Assembly: GCF_006363815.1 (NCBI RefSeq)
Contig: NZ_RRYT01000007.1
Span: forward strand, 62,001 to 126,000
Length of the DNA stretch: 64,000 nt
From: Thermomonospora catenispora
GTDB taxonomy: Bacteria; Actinomycetota; Actinomycetes; Streptosporangiales; Streptosporangiaceae
Direction: 5' to 3'
This document shows positions 35,104-46,051 of this stretch, piece after piece. The notes under the pieces were generated by a model. The model searched no databases. It saw nothing but the letters and a program-made list of their open reading frames with translations, and was not told where the DNA came from. Numbering within the stretch: the first letter of the stretch is position 1; the number at the start of each line of letters is the position of its first letter. Made by a program: the position numbers and the translations under genes.

Positions 35104-36093
35104 GTGCTGGTCGACGGTTTCGGCCGGGTCGCGACGGACCTGCGGGTCTCCCTCACCGACCGGTGCAACCTGCGGTGCTCGTACTGCATGCCGCCGGAGG
35201 GCCTGCCGTGGCTGCCCAAACCCGAGCTGCTCACCGATGACGAGGTGGTGCGGCTGGTGACGCTCGGGGTGACGCGGCTGGGCATCACCGAGGTCCGCTT
35301 CACCGGAGGGGAGCCGCTGCTGCGCCGCGGGCTGCCGGACATCGTCGCCCGCACCGCCGCGCTGGAGCCCCGCCCGCAGATCTCCCTGACCACCAACGGG
35401 ATCGGCCTGGACCGGCTGGCCCCGGTGCTGGCCGAGGCGGGCCTGGACCGGGTGAACGTCTCGCTGGACACCCTGGACCCGGAGACGTTCCGGCGGCTGG
35501 CGCACCGGGACCGGCTTCCCGACGTGCTGGCCGGGCTGCGCGCCGCCGCCGAGGCGGGGCTGCGCCCGGTCAAGGTGAACGCGGTGCTGATGCGCGGCCT
35601 CAACGAGCACGAGGCGGTCCCGCTGCTGCGGTACTGCCTGGAGCACGGCTATGAGCTGCGGTTCATCGAGCAGATGCCGCTGGACGCCCAGCACGCCTGG
35701 CGCCGCTCGGACATGGTCACCGCCGAGGAGGTCCTGGACCTGCTGTCGGAGGAGTTCGACCTGACCCCCGAGGAGTCCGAGGCCCGCGGCAGCGCCCCCG
35801 CCGAACGGTTCCTGGTCGACGGGGGCCCCGCCCGGGTCGGCGTGATCGGCTCGGTCACCCGGCCGTTCTGCGGCGCCTGCGACCGGGTCCGCCTCACCGC
35901 CGACGGCCAGATCCGCAACTGCCTGTTCGCCACCGAGGAGACCGACCTGCGCGCCGCCATGCGCGCCGGCGCCACCGACGAGGAGCTGGCCGAACGCTGG
36001 CGCGCCGCCGTCCGGGGCAAGAAGGCCGGCCACGGCATCGACGACCCCGGCTTCCTCCGGCCCGCCCGCCCCATGTCCGCCATCGGCGGGTGA
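35104..36093 (+). CDS. moaA: GTP 3',8-cyclase MoaA (molybdopterin synthesis)
   Basis: A 329-aa radical-SAM enzyme that turns GTP into 3',8-cyclo-GTP, the first step of molybdopterin synthesis. The SAM cluster ligands are C21, C25 and C28 in DRCNLRCSYCMPPEG; the second cluster is in FCGACDRVRLTADGQIRNC, and the protein ends with the needed Gly-Gly (SAIGG). The GTG at 35104 follows AGGAAGGGG. mobA overlaps its stop by 4 nt, giving a two-gene cofactor unit. A -10-like TACAGT lies about 35 nt upstream. Confidence 0.95.
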   Translation: MLVDGFGRVATDLRVSLTDRCNLRCSYCMPPEGLPWLPKPELLTDDEVVRLVTLGVTRLGITEVRFTGGEPLLRRGLPDIVARTAALEPRPQISLTTNGIGLDRLAPVLAEAGLDRVNVSLDTLDPETFRRLAHRDRLPDVLAGLRAAAEAGLRPVKVNAVLMRGLNEHEAVPLLRYCLEHGYELRFIEQMPLDAQHAWRRSDMVTAEEVLDLLSEEFDLTPEESEARGSAPAERFLVDGGPARVGVIGSVTRPFCGACDRVRLTADGQIRNCLFATEETDLRAAMRAGATDEELAERWRAAVRGKKAGHGIDDPGFLRPARPMSAIGG

Positions 36094-36917
36094 CCGGCGT
36101 GATCGGCGACGCCTTCGACGCCGTGATCCTCGCCGGCGGATCGGCCCGCCGGATGGGCGGTGCGGACAAGCCCGCCGAGACGGTCGCCGGACGCTCGTTG
36201 ATCGCCTGGACGGCCGACGCCGTCGCCGGCGCCGGCCGGCTGGTGGTGGTGGGGCCTCACCGCCCCGAGCCCGCCGGGGCGGTGTTCGTCCGGGAGGACC
36301 CGCCGGGCGGCGGGCCGGTGCCGGCGCTGCGGGCGGGGCTGGCCGAGGTGACGGCGCCGTGGACGGTGCTGCTGGCGGCGGATCTGCCGTTCCTGCGGAG
36401 CCGTCAGGTGACGGAGCTGCGCGGGGCGGCGGCCCGGCGGGGGACGGGCGCGGTGCTGGTGGACGCCGGCGGGCGGGAGCAATGGCTGATCGGGTGCTGG
36501 AGCACCGGGCGATTGCACGCGGCGCTGGAGGGGTATGCGGGCGGATCGTTGCGGGGGCTGCTGGAGCCGCTGCGGCCCGCCCGGGTGAGGGTCGCGGCGG
36601 AGGGGCCGCCCCCCTGGTACGACTGTGACACACCGGAAGCACTGGGACAGGCACGACGCATCGCGGAGGGTCGGATGCTGGAGGAGTGGATCGAGGCGGT
36701 CTGCCGGGAGCTGGGCTTGGACCGGGAGCAGATCGACCGGGACCTGGTCCTGGACCTGGCACGGGACGTGGCGCACGGCGTGGCGCGTCCCGCCGCGCCG
36801 CTGACCGCCTATCTGCTCGGCCTGGCGGTGGGCCGCGGCGACGCCGCCCGGGACGCCGCCGCGCGGATCACCGACCTGGCGGAGAGCTGGGCCGACCGGC
36901 CCGTCGCCAGCTCCTGA
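36090..36917 (+). CDS. mobA: Molybdenum cofactor guanylyltransferase MobA fused to a DUF6457-like domain
   Basis: A 275-aa protein starting at GTG in GTGA, overlapping the moaA stop. The first about 190 residues are a MobA nucleotidyltransferase: VILAGGSARRMGGADKP, then REDPPGGGP and VLLAADLPFL; it makes the guanine dinucleotide form of the cofactor. From about residue 195 an extra helical domain (MLEEWIEAVCRELGLDREQI to the end) matches actinobacterial DUF6457 proteins, usually encoded separately. The bis-MGD form is what formate dehydrogenases use, so this fits FdhD and the Sec genes here. Confidence 0.9.
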   Translation: MTGVIGDAFDAVILAGGSARRMGGADKPAETVAGRSLIAWTADAVAGAGRLVVVGPHRPEPAGAVFVREDPPGGGPVPALRAGLAEVTAPWTVLLAADLPFLRSRQVTELRGAAARRGTGAVLVDAGGREQWLIGCWSTGRLHAALEGYAGGSLRGLLEPLRPARVRVAAEGPPPWYDCDTPEALGQARRIAEGRMLEEWIEAVCRELGLDREQIDRDLVLDLARDVAHGVARPAAPLTAYLLGLAVGRGDAARDAAARITDLAESWADRPVASS

Positions 36918-36937
36918 CGGCGGGCCCTCAGCCGTCG
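36917..36937. terminator. Hairpin between converging mobA and small Cys protein
   Basis: GACGGC/GCCGTC (36917-36922 with 36932-36937) has a 9-nt loop and overlaps both gene ends. It is short and without T-run, so only a weak bidirectional terminator. Confidence 0.35.
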
Positions 36938-37158
36938 TCCTCGGTCAGCTCCTCGACCGGCACCACCTCCCGCAGGAAGCCGCGGCGGCCGAGGAAGGCC
37001 GACAGGTGCTCGCGGTGGTCGGCGCAGGCCAGCCAGACCTTGCGGCGCTCGGGGGCGTGGATCTTGGGGTTGTTCCACCGCAGCGCCCACGCCGCGGTCC
37101 GCCGGCAGCCCTTGGCCGAGCACAGCAGCGGCTCGGCGGTCTGTTCGCTCGCGTTCAC
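36928..37158 (-). CDS. Small cysteine-containing protein (76 aa)
   Basis: A 76-aa protein with C13-x4-C18 and C45-x2-H48, which could bind one zinc, a central Trp-rich basic part (WALRWNNPKIHAPERRKVWLAC) and an acidic tail. Proteins of this kind occur widely in actinobacteria without a known function. The start is GTG at 37158, without a clear ribosome site. It converges on mobA with 10 nt between stop codons. Confidence 0.7.
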   Translation of the reverse strand: MNASEQTAEPLLCSAKGCRRTAAWALRWNNPKIHAPERRKVWLACADHREHLSAFLGRRGFLREVVPVEELTEDDG

Positions 37159-37289
37159 GGCTTCAGTCTGGCCTGCGGCGCGCGGCGATGCGCACCCCTC
37201 GTGCCCGACGTTCGTGCGCGGACGTCATGCATGAACGGCGGTTTTGGTGGCATGTGCAGGGCCAAGGGGATCTGACGGTTGGAGGGAAC

Positions 37290-37844
37290 GTGGGAGATCA
37301 GGCGGTGAGGCGACGGCTGCGCCGGCGACGGGCGACGGGGGTGCCGGCCGAGCCGAAGCTGCTGGAGATCTACCTCAACGACCATCTGGCGGGGGCGGCC
37401 GCCGGCACCGAGCTGGCGCGGCGGCTGGCCCGGGCGCATCAGGGCACGCCGGCAGGGCCGGAGCTGGCCCGGCTGAGCACCGAGATCGCCGAGGACCGCC
37501 GGACGCTGCGGACCATGATGACGACGCTGGGGGTTCCGGTGCGGCGCTGGATGACGCTGGCGGGCTGGCTGGGGGAGAAGCTCGGACGGCTCAAGCCCAA
37601 CGGCCGCTTCCTGTCCCGTTCGCCGTTGAGCAGCGTGATCGAGCTGGAGATCATGCGGCTCGGGGTGGAGGGGAAACTGTCGGGCTGGCGGCTGCTGCGC
37701 ACGGTCGCCGACCATGATCGGCGGCTGGACCGCGAGCGGCTGGACCGGCTGATCGAGCGGGCCGAGCGGCAGTCGCGGCTGCTCGAGGAGCTGTGGATGC
37801 GCTCGGTGGAGGACATCATCGGAGTCCCCGAGCCCACCAAATGA
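37290..37844 (+). CDS. Conserved hypothetical helical protein (184 aa)
   Basis: An Arg/Leu-rich, entirely helical cytoplasmic protein. GGAGGG lies 4 nt before the GTG at 37290. The two long helical stretches (LLEIYLNDHLAGAAAGTELA; RLIERAERQSRLLEELWM) suggest a four-helix bundle, perhaps ferritin-like, but I do not see metal ligands in a firm pattern. I recognise no family with confidence. Confidence 0.7.
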   Translation: MGDQAVRRRLRRRRATGVPAEPKLLEIYLNDHLAGAAAGTELARRLARAHQGTPAGPELARLSTEIAEDRRTLRTMMTTLGVPVRRWMTLAGWLGEKLGRLKPNGRFLSRSPLSSVIELEIMRLGVEGKLSGWRLLRTVADHDRRLDRERLDRLIERAERQSRLLEELWMRSVEDIIGVPEPTK

Positions 37845-38192
37845 TCTACAACGTAAAGGCGTCGGGCCGTCGTCTCCGCGTCGCGTGCGACAGACGCCCG
37901 CCGGCGGCCCGGGCCCTCCGCCCCCGCCCCCGGGGCGCTGTCCGTCCGCGGCCGGAGGCAGAGCGGCTCCTCGGCCGGAGGGGACCGCCGTGACCGCCCC
38001 GCCCGCCGGAAGGACGAGAAGACCGTCGCCCGGAGGCCGTTCCGCCGGATCGCCCGGCGTGCGGAGTCGGGACGCCGCCCCTTCGCGCGAGCCGGCGGGC
38101 GCTTCGGCGGCCCGGAGGAAGCCGGTTAGTTCCGGCCGGCAGCGGGCACCGAGTCAACTCGCCGAGGACCAATCCGGAAGGGAGCGGTCGAG
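37845..38192. other. 348-nt intergenic region, no gene seen
   Basis: GC-rich, with Pro/Arg-rich shadow frames only. It must hold the promoter of the DUF2267 gene, but no clear -35/-10 pair is visible. Confidence 0.45.
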
Positions 38193-38594
38193 ATGCAGCA
38201 TGACCAGTTCATCGGCCTGGTGCAGCACCGTGCCCGGCTGGCCAGCCGAGGGGAGTCGGAGCGGGCGTGCCGGGCCGTCCTGGAGACGCTCGGCGAACGG
38301 GTGCCCGAAGGACTGGCCGACAAGCTCGCCGCGCAGCTGCCCCACGAGATCGGCGAGCATCTGCGCCGCACCGAGGTGTACGGCGGGGCCGGCACCGGCG
38401 AGCGCTTCGACCGGCACGACTTCGTCGAGCGGGTCGCGGCCCGCGCGGGCGTGGACGGACCCAGGGCCGCCTACCTGATCCGCGCCGTGCTGGAGATCGT
38501 GCACCAGGCCACCGAGGGCCGGATCACCGAGAAGGTCGAAGAAAGCCTGCCGCCGGACATCCGCCAGCTGGTCACCGCGGGCACCAGGGGCTGA
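38193..38594 (+). CDS. DUF2267 family protein
   Basis: A 133-aa all-helical protein; the pattern HDQFIGLVQHRARLASRGES, then ERVPEGLADKLAAQLPHEIG and the closing helices are typical of DUF2267. GGAAGGGAG precedes the ATG. The family is widespread in actinobacteria and its function unknown. Confidence 0.88.
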   Translation: MQHDQFIGLVQHRARLASRGESERACRAVLETLGERVPEGLADKLAAQLPHEIGEHLRRTEVYGGAGTGERFDRHDFVERVAARAGVDGPRAAYLIRAVLEIVHQATEGRITEKVEESLPPDIRQLVTAGTRG

Positions 38595-38714
38595 GCGAGG
38601 CCCGGAGCACGAGCGGCGGCGGGGCGGACCTTCCCGGCGGCCGGTCGACCGCGCGTTCGGCCGCCGAGCATCACGGCCGCCTCCCGGAGCACGGAGAGGA
38701 CCCCGTGGAGGACG

Positions 38715-39848
38715 ATGACCGAGCCCACGCTCCACGACCGGTCTCCCGCGATCGGTCTGTTGGGCTCCTACGGGGGCCTGAACCTCGGTGATGAGGCCAT
38801 CTTGGAATGCGTACTGGGCTGCCTGCGGCGTCACCGGCCCGCCGGGCGGCCCGTGGTGTTCAGCCGCAATCCCGAGCACACCCGCGCCCACCACCGGGTC
38901 GCCGCCACGGTCGCCTGGCAGCGGGTGGGGCGTGAGCACACGCTCGGCTCCATCCGGCGGCTGGACGGGCTGGTGATCGGGGGCGGCGGCATCATCTACG
39001 ACGGCGAGGCCGCCGGCTATCTGCGCCTGGTGCGCGACGCCCAGGAGCACGGCGTCCCCACCTTCGCCTACGCGATCGGCGTCGGGCCGCTGCGGGAGGC
39101 CGAGGACCGGCGCATCGTCCGCGAGGTGATGAACGACCTGACCGATCTGACCGTGCGGGACGAGGAGTCCAAGCTCGTCCTGGAGGACGTCGGGGTCACT
39201 CGGGCCATCACGGTGACCGCCGACCCGGCGATGCTGCTGGAGCCGGAGCCGTTCACCCACGAGATGCTCCGCGACGAGGGCGTCCGGCCGGGCGGCCGGC
39301 TGATCGGCATGTCGGTGCGCGAGCCGGGCCGCGCCGCCGAGCATCTGGACGTCGACAGCTACCACGCGCTGCTCGGCGAGGTCGGCGACTTCCTGGTGCG
39401 CAGGCTGGACGCCCATCTGCTGTTCGTCCCGATGGAGGCCGACGACGTGCGGCACTCTCACGCCGTGCTGTCGCACATGACCGCCGCCCGCCGCGGGCGG
39501 ATCCTGTACGGCCGCTACCGCCCGGCGCAGATCCTCGGGCTGGCCCGGCACCTGGATCTGGCGGTGGGGATGCGGCTGCACTTCCTGATCTTCATGGCGT
39601 TGGCGGGCGTACCGTTCCTGCCCCTGCCGTACGCTGGGAAGGTCTTCGACTTTGCGCAGGTCGTGGGCGCTCCCGCGCTGACGGGCGTGGCGCGCTCGGA
39701 GGCCGGACCGTTGCTGGCCGAGGTGGATCGGCTGTGGGATGAGCACGACGAGCGGATGCCCGTGCTGCGCGAGCGGGTCGCCGCACTCCGTGAGCGGGCC
39801 CGGGCGACCTGCGAACGCTTCGGGGACTTCATCGACAAGATCGGCTGA
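38715..39848 (+). CDS. Polysaccharide pyruvyl transferase family protein
   Basis: A 377-aa protein with GLLGSYGGLNLGDEAILECV at the N terminus, LDGLVIGGGGIIYDG, VRDEESKLVLEDVGV, and the C-terminal VGMRLHFLIFMALAGVPFL, the signature of the CsaB/WcaK pyruvyl transferase superfamily. These enzymes add pyruvate ketals to cell-wall glycans or act as related GT-B transferases. The next gene, an FAD oxidoreductase, starts 22 nt later, so they form an operon. The acceptor glycan is unknown. Confidence 0.85.
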   Translation: MTEPTLHDRSPAIGLLGSYGGLNLGDEAILECVLGCLRRHRPAGRPVVFSRNPEHTRAHHRVAATVAWQRVGREHTLGSIRRLDGLVIGGGGIIYDGEAAGYLRLVRDAQEHGVPTFAYAIGVGPLREAEDRRIVREVMNDLTDLTVRDEESKLVLEDVGVTRAITVTADPAMLLEPEPFTHEMLRDEGVRPGGRLIGMSVREPGRAAEHLDVDSYHALLGEVGDFLVRRLDAHLLFVPMEADDVRHSHAVLSHMTAARRGRILYGRYRPAQILGLARHLDLAVGMRLHFLIFMALAGVPFLPLPYAGKVFDFAQVVGAPALTGVARSEAGPLLAEVDRLWDEHDERMPVLRERVAALRERARATCERFGDFIDKIG

Positions 39849-39870
39849 CTGATCCCGAGGAGAACCCCCC

Positions 39871-41307
39871 ATGCCGCCCCTGCGACCGCCCGCGGACGCG
39901 GTGCACGTCACGCTGCCTCCCCGCCGGGCCCGCTACGGCGCCCGCACCCAGGTGCTCGTGGTCGGCGGGGGACCGGCCGGACTGGGCGCCGCGCTGGGCG
40001 CCGCGTCCGCCGGAGCCCGCGTCGTGCTGGCCGAGCGGTACGGATTCCTCGGCGGCAACGCCACCGCCGCCCTGGTCATGCCGTTGATGTCGTTCCACAA
40101 CGAGAAGCGGCAGCAGACCCCCGGCGAGGAGGTCCGGCTGCTGCCCACCGACCACGGCGAGGGCGACCCGCTGGTCGGGGGAGCGCTGTGGCGGCTGCTG
40201 GAGCGGCTCGCCGGGCGCGGCGGCGCCGTCGCCCCGACCGTGCGGACCGGCTACACGGTGCCGTTCGATCCCGAGCAGTTCAAGCTGGTCGCCCTGGAGC
40301 TGCTGGACGAGGCCGGCGTCGAGCTGCTGCTGCACTCGCTGGCCTCGGACGTGCTGACCGGCCCCGACACCCGGCAGGTGGTGTTCGAGACCAAGTCCGG
40401 CCCCATCGTCATCGAGGCCGACGTGGTGATCGACTGCACCGGGGACGGGGACGTGGCCGCGGCGGCCGGCGCCCGGTACGAGGTGGGCCGCCCCGAGGAC
40501 GGGCTGGTCCAGCCGATGACCTTGATGTTCCGGATGGTGGAGTTCGCCCGGCCGCGGTTCGCCGAGTACGTGCGCGAGCACCCCGACCAGTGGCGCGGCG
40601 TGCACGGGTTGTGGGAGCTCATCGAGCAGGCCGCCGCCGCCGGCGAGCTGGAGCTGCCCCGAGAGGATCTGCTGTTCTTCGCCACCCCTCATCCGCGGGA
40701 GGTGAGCGTCAACAGCACCCGGGTGACCGGGGCGCTGGGCACCAGCGTGTGGGACCTGACCCGGGCCGAGTGCGCGGGACGTCGGCAGATGGAGCAGATC
40801 GCCCGTTTCCTGCGCAGGCGGGTGCCGGGGTTCGAGGACGCCTACGTGGTCCAGAGCGGGGTGCAGATCGGCGTGCGCGAGACCCGCCGCATCATCGGCG
40901 ATCACGTGCTCACCGGCGAGGAGGTCCTGGGCGCCCGCAAGTTCGACGACGCGATCGCCCACGGCGCCTATCCGGTCGACATCCACAACCCCCGGGGGAG
41001 CGGGACGACGCTGCGCCGGCTGCCGTTGGGGGAGTTCTACGACATTCCGCTGCGGTGTCTGCAGCCGGCCGGGGTGGAGCGCGTGCTGGTGGCCGGGCGC
41101 TGCATCTCCGGCACCCATGTGGCGCACTCGTCCTATCGGATCATGCCGATCTCCATGGCCACCGGTCAGGCCGCCGGCGTCTGCGCGGCGCTGGCCGTGC
41201 GCACCGGGAGGCCGCCCCGCGAGGTGCCCGCCGCCGCCGTGCAGCGGGAGCTGCTGCTCCAGGGGGCGGTGCTGCGCGAGGAGCTGCGCCGAGCGGTGGC
41301 GGGGTAG
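39871..41307 (+). CDS. FAD-dependent oxidoreductase (FAD_oxidored type)
   Basis: A 478-aa flavoprotein: VLVVGGGPAGLGAALGAASAG binds the ADP part of FAD, followed by LAERYGFLGGNATAA, the IDCTGDGDVAAAAGA motif and a C-terminal VAGRCISGTHVAHSSYR plus MATGQAAGVCAAL. This matches the FAD_oxidored family of unknown substrate. GAGGAG lies about 8 nt before the ATG. It is cotranscribed with the pyruvyl-transferase-like gene; joint action on a cell-surface sugar is only a guess. Confidence 0.87.
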   Translation: MPPLRPPADAVHVTLPPRRARYGARTQVLVVGGGPAGLGAALGAASAGARVVLAERYGFLGGNATAALVMPLMSFHNEKRQQTPGEEVRLLPTDHGEGDPLVGGALWRLLERLAGRGGAVAPTVRTGYTVPFDPEQFKLVALELLDEAGVELLLHSLASDVLTGPDTRQVVFETKSGPIVIEADVVIDCTGDGDVAAAAGARYEVGRPEDGLVQPMTLMFRMVEFARPRFAEYVREHPDQWRGVHGLWELIEQAAAAGELELPREDLLFFATPHPREVSVNSTRVTGALGTSVWDLTRAECAGRRQMEQIARFLRRRVPGFEDAYVVQSGVQIGVRETRRIIGDHVLTGEEVLGARKFDDAIAHGAYPVDIHNPRGSGTTLRRLPLGEFYDIPLRCLQPAGVERVLVAGRCISGTHVAHSSYRIMPISMATGQAAGVCAALAVRTGRPPREVPAAAVQRELLLQGAVLREELRRAVAG

Positions 41308-41418
41308 CGGGCCGGTGAAATCCGAGCAAAATCCTCCGCCGGATCGGACCATGGAGCGCCCTGCGGACGGCATGCCGCGCGTCGATCGCGGAGCGGGGCG
41401 GAGGGCCGGGCAGGAAAG

Positions 41419-41530
41419 GCGACGCCGGGTGGATACGGGGGCAATCCACCCGGCGTCGCATCATCATCGGTGTTCCGACGGGGGCCCGGAACACCGGTAT
41501 GAGCGCTCCGACGGGGGACCAGAGCGCCGG
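41419..41530 (-). ncRNA. Candidate 6C-type small RNA: three tandem C-loop hairpins
   Basis: On the minus strand three hairpins follow each other. The first pairs 41520-41527 with 41503-41510 (one mismatch), the second is a perfect 10-bp stem (41487-41496 with 41468-41477), and the third a perfect 16-bp stem (41444-41459 with 41419-41434). All three loops are 9 nt and end in CCCCCGT. The tail after the third reads CTTTCCTG, a plausible terminator. A sigma-A-like promoter sits just upstream. Actinobacterial 6C RNAs are known for two stem-loops with C-rich loops, so this is probably a variant, with a third C-loop in the terminator. The same structure read on the plus strand could terminate the FAD oxidoreductase mRNA. 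Confidence 0.75.
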
Positions 41531-41535
41531 AATAA

Positions 41536-41567
41536 ATCGTACACCCGATCCCCCTGCGGTTAGTCAA
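41536..41567 (-). promoter_or_regulatory. Promoter for the 6C-like RNA
   Basis: On the minus strand TTGACT (41567-41562) and TACGAT (41541-41536) are separated by 20 nt, slightly long. Transcription would begin near 41529, right at the first hairpin. It lies immediately after the DUF3099 stop codon. Confidence 0.55.
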
Positions 41568-41574
41568 GGAAAAG

Positions 41575-41925
41575 TCATGCACCGATTTCCGGAGGAGGTC
41601 CGGAAATCTGCTTTCGGTCTGTCCCCAGACGGGGGGCCGAGCCGGCCGGATCGTCGGTCGGCTCCATCCGCGGCTGCGGCTCCCGCCCGCCGTTGGCCAT
41701 GACCACGCTCACGTACGGCAGGACCGTCGCCCCGACGACCAGCAGGAGCGCCACCCAGAACGGGGCCCCCGCCGCCGCCGCGATCACGGCCGTCACGAAG
41801 CACACCGTGCGGACGCCCATGGAGAGCAGATAGCGCCGCTGGCGGTACCCGATGTCCTGGGACAACGGCACCGGGGCGTCGGTGACGGTGTACACGTCGG
41901 CGCGTCTGCGGGGAAACACCTTCAC
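41575..41925 (-). CDS. DUF3099 small membrane protein
   Basis: A 116-aa protein with YTVTDAPVPLSQDIGYRQRRY before two hydrophobic helices (MGVRTVCFVTAVIAAAAG and FWVALLLVVGATVLPYVSVV) and a polar tail; this is the DUF3099 pattern found across actinobacteria. The start is GTG at 41925 (or 41919) without a strong ribosome site. Its stop is directly followed by the promoter of the small RNA. Function unknown. Confidence 0.85.
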   Translation of the reverse strand: MKVFPRRRADVYTVTDAPVPLSQDIGYRQRRYLLSMGVRTVCFVTAVIAAAAGAPFWVALLLVVGATVLPYVSVVMANGGREPQPRMEPTDDPAGSAPRLGTDRKQISGPPPEIGA

Positions 41926-41975
41926 ACATCCACGTTAGGCGCAGGCGGTGCGCACCACGACATCGGGGAGCACTC

Positions 41976-42188
41976 ATGACCGACCGCACGTACCGGGTGA
42001 CCGAGATCGTCGGAACCTCACCGGAAGGGGTGGAGCAGGCCATCCGCAACGGCGTCGCCCGGGCCGCCCGGACCCTGCGGCATCTGGACTGGTTCGAGGT
42101 GACCGAAATCCGCGGACAGATCGATGAGGGCCGGGTGGCGCACTTCCAGGTCGGGTTGAAGGTCGGCTTCCGGCTCGAGGACGCCTGA
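41976..42188 (+). CDS. Dodecin family flavin-binding protein
   Basis: A 70-aa dodecin: YRVTEIVGTSPEGVEQAIRN, a central flavin-stacking W in HLDWFEVTEIRGQI and HFQVGLKVGFRLE. Dodecins form hollow 12-mers that store riboflavin, FMN or CoA. GGGAG lies upstream of the ATG. It is followed by a strong hairpin and converges on tldE. Confidence 0.93.
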   Translation: MTDRTYRVTEIVGTSPEGVEQAIRNGVARAARTLRHLDWFEVTEIRGQIDEGRVAHFQVGLKVGFRLEDA

Positions 42189-42192
42189 ACGC

Positions 42193-42245
42193 CGGACGGG
42201 CCGCCGCGGGCGCCTTCGACGGCGGGGCCCGCGGCGGCCCGTCCG
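42193..42245. terminator. Perfect 19-bp hairpin between converging dodecin and tldE
   Basis: Arms 42193-42211 and 42227-42245 are fully complementary, with a 15-nt loop, starting 4 nt after the dodecin stop and ending 6 nt before the tldE stop. It can serve as terminator in both directions; no T-run. Confidence 0.7.
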
Positions 42246-42251
42246 ATCCGG

Positions 42252-43651
42252 TCAGGAGGCCTGGCTGACCGTCGACATGTTGAAGTCGGCCACCCGGACC
42301 GGCGGCATCGCGGCCCGGGTGAAGTAGTCCGACCACTCCCGCGGCAGGGTCCGCTCGGTCGCGCCGACGTCGGTGATCCGCGACAGCAGGTCGACCGGGC
42401 TCTCGTTGAACCGGAAGTTGTTGACCTCGCCGACCACCTCGCCGTCCTCCACCAGGTACACCCCGTCGCGGGTGAGCCCGGTCAGCAGCAGCGTCTGCGG
42501 GTCCACCTCGCGGATGTACCACAGGCAGGTCAGCAGCAGCCCGCGCTCGGTGCGCGCCACCATCTCCTCCAGCGACGCCGACGCGCCGGCCGGCCCCCGC
42601 ATGATCAGGTTGTCCGCGCCGGGGGTCAGCGGCAGCCCGGTCAGGCCCGCCGAGTGCCGGGTCTGGATCAGCGCCGCCAGCGTGCCATCGCTGATCCAGT
42701 CGACGGCGCCGATCGGCAGCCCGTTGTCGAACACCGAGGCGGTCGGGCCGGAGGCGTGCGCGATCACGAACGGGGCGCACTCCAGCCCCGCCGCCGTCGG
42801 GTCGCTGGACAGCGTGACCGGCAGATCGGCCAGCTTCTCGCCGACCCGGGTGCCGCCGCCCGGCGCGCTGAACACCGTCCGCCCGTCGTGGGCGTCGCGC
42901 GCTCCCGCGCTCCAGTACAGATAGACCATCAGGTCGGCGACCGCGCTGGGCGGCAGGATCGTCTCATAGCGCCCCGCCGGCAGGTCCACCCGGCGGCGGC
43001 TCCACTCCAGCCGCCGGGCCAGATCGCCGGTCAGGGCGTGCACGTCCACGTCGGTGAAGTCGCGGGTGCTCACCCCCGCCCACGCCGATCCGCCGCCGGA
43101 GGCCCCGGCCAGCTTGGCGTTCAGCTCCACCAGCCCGGTCGGCTGATCGTGCCGCAGCCGTAGCCCGCCGGACGTGCCGAGGTAGGTCGAGGTCACCATG
43201 TGGTTGGCGAACCCGTACAGCCGCCGCCCGGCGGCCTCGGCCTCCGCGAACGCCTCGCCGAGCGCCGGGGCCAGGTCCGAGAACACCCCGATCTCGGTCT
43301 CGGCGGGCGGCTCGTCCCACGACCCGCCGTCGGCGATCTCCGCGGGGACGTCGGTGATCAGCGGCGCGGCGTCCTCGGCGGGACCGCTGGCGGCGGCGAC
43401 CCGTTCGGCCTCGCGCACCACGTCCTCGATCTGCGCGTCCTGCACCGCGGACCGCGACACGGCCCCGGCCGCCACGCCGTCCCCCGACCTGCGCATCGCG
43501 ATCACGGTGAGCCGCCGCGACCGGGTGACGCCGTTGGTGGTCAGCGTGTTGCCCGCCCACCGCAGGTTGGCCGTGCCGGACTCCTCGGCGATCACCACGC
43601 ACTCGTCGGCCCGCGACAGCGACAGCGCCTTCTCCACGGTCTCCTGCGGGG

Positions 43652-43655
<4 letters not shown>
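42252..43655 (-). CDS. pmbA: TldE/PmbA-type protein, partner of TldD
   Basis: A 467-aa member of the TldD/PmbA family without the HExxxH motif, as expected for the TldE subunit. With TldD it forms a protease that trims leader peptides or unfolded peptides. Family segments include LRWAGNTLTTNGVTRSRR, YGFANHMVTSTYLGTSGG and LTRDGVYLVEDGEVVGEVNNFRFN near the C terminus. It starts at GTG in GTGA, overlapping the tldD stop by 4 nt, with GGAGG upstream inside tldD. A natural-product peptide substrate is not indicated by the neighbours. Confidence 0.9.
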
Positions 43656-45163
<1,508 letters not shown>

Positions 45164-45342
45164 GCCCTCGAACTTACCGGCGTACAAAGACACCGGAGGG
45201 TTCTTGTCGGGATGCCACATCTCCTCGCGAGCGGCCCCGCCACTAGTCTCGAGCGCTGATGAGCGCCGGTCCGTGCACCGGCCCGCCTGCCATGCAGCGC
45301 CTTCCGCGGGCCGTGCGCCGCGCGGGGACATCCAGGAGGTAG

Positions 45343-46050
<708 letters not shown>

Positions 46051-46051
46051 G

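Noticed and set aside
41419-41530. CRISPR-like repeat array
   Set aside because: The repeated unit is only the loop core ACGGGGG (plus strand) inside different stems; there are no repeats and spacers of constant length.
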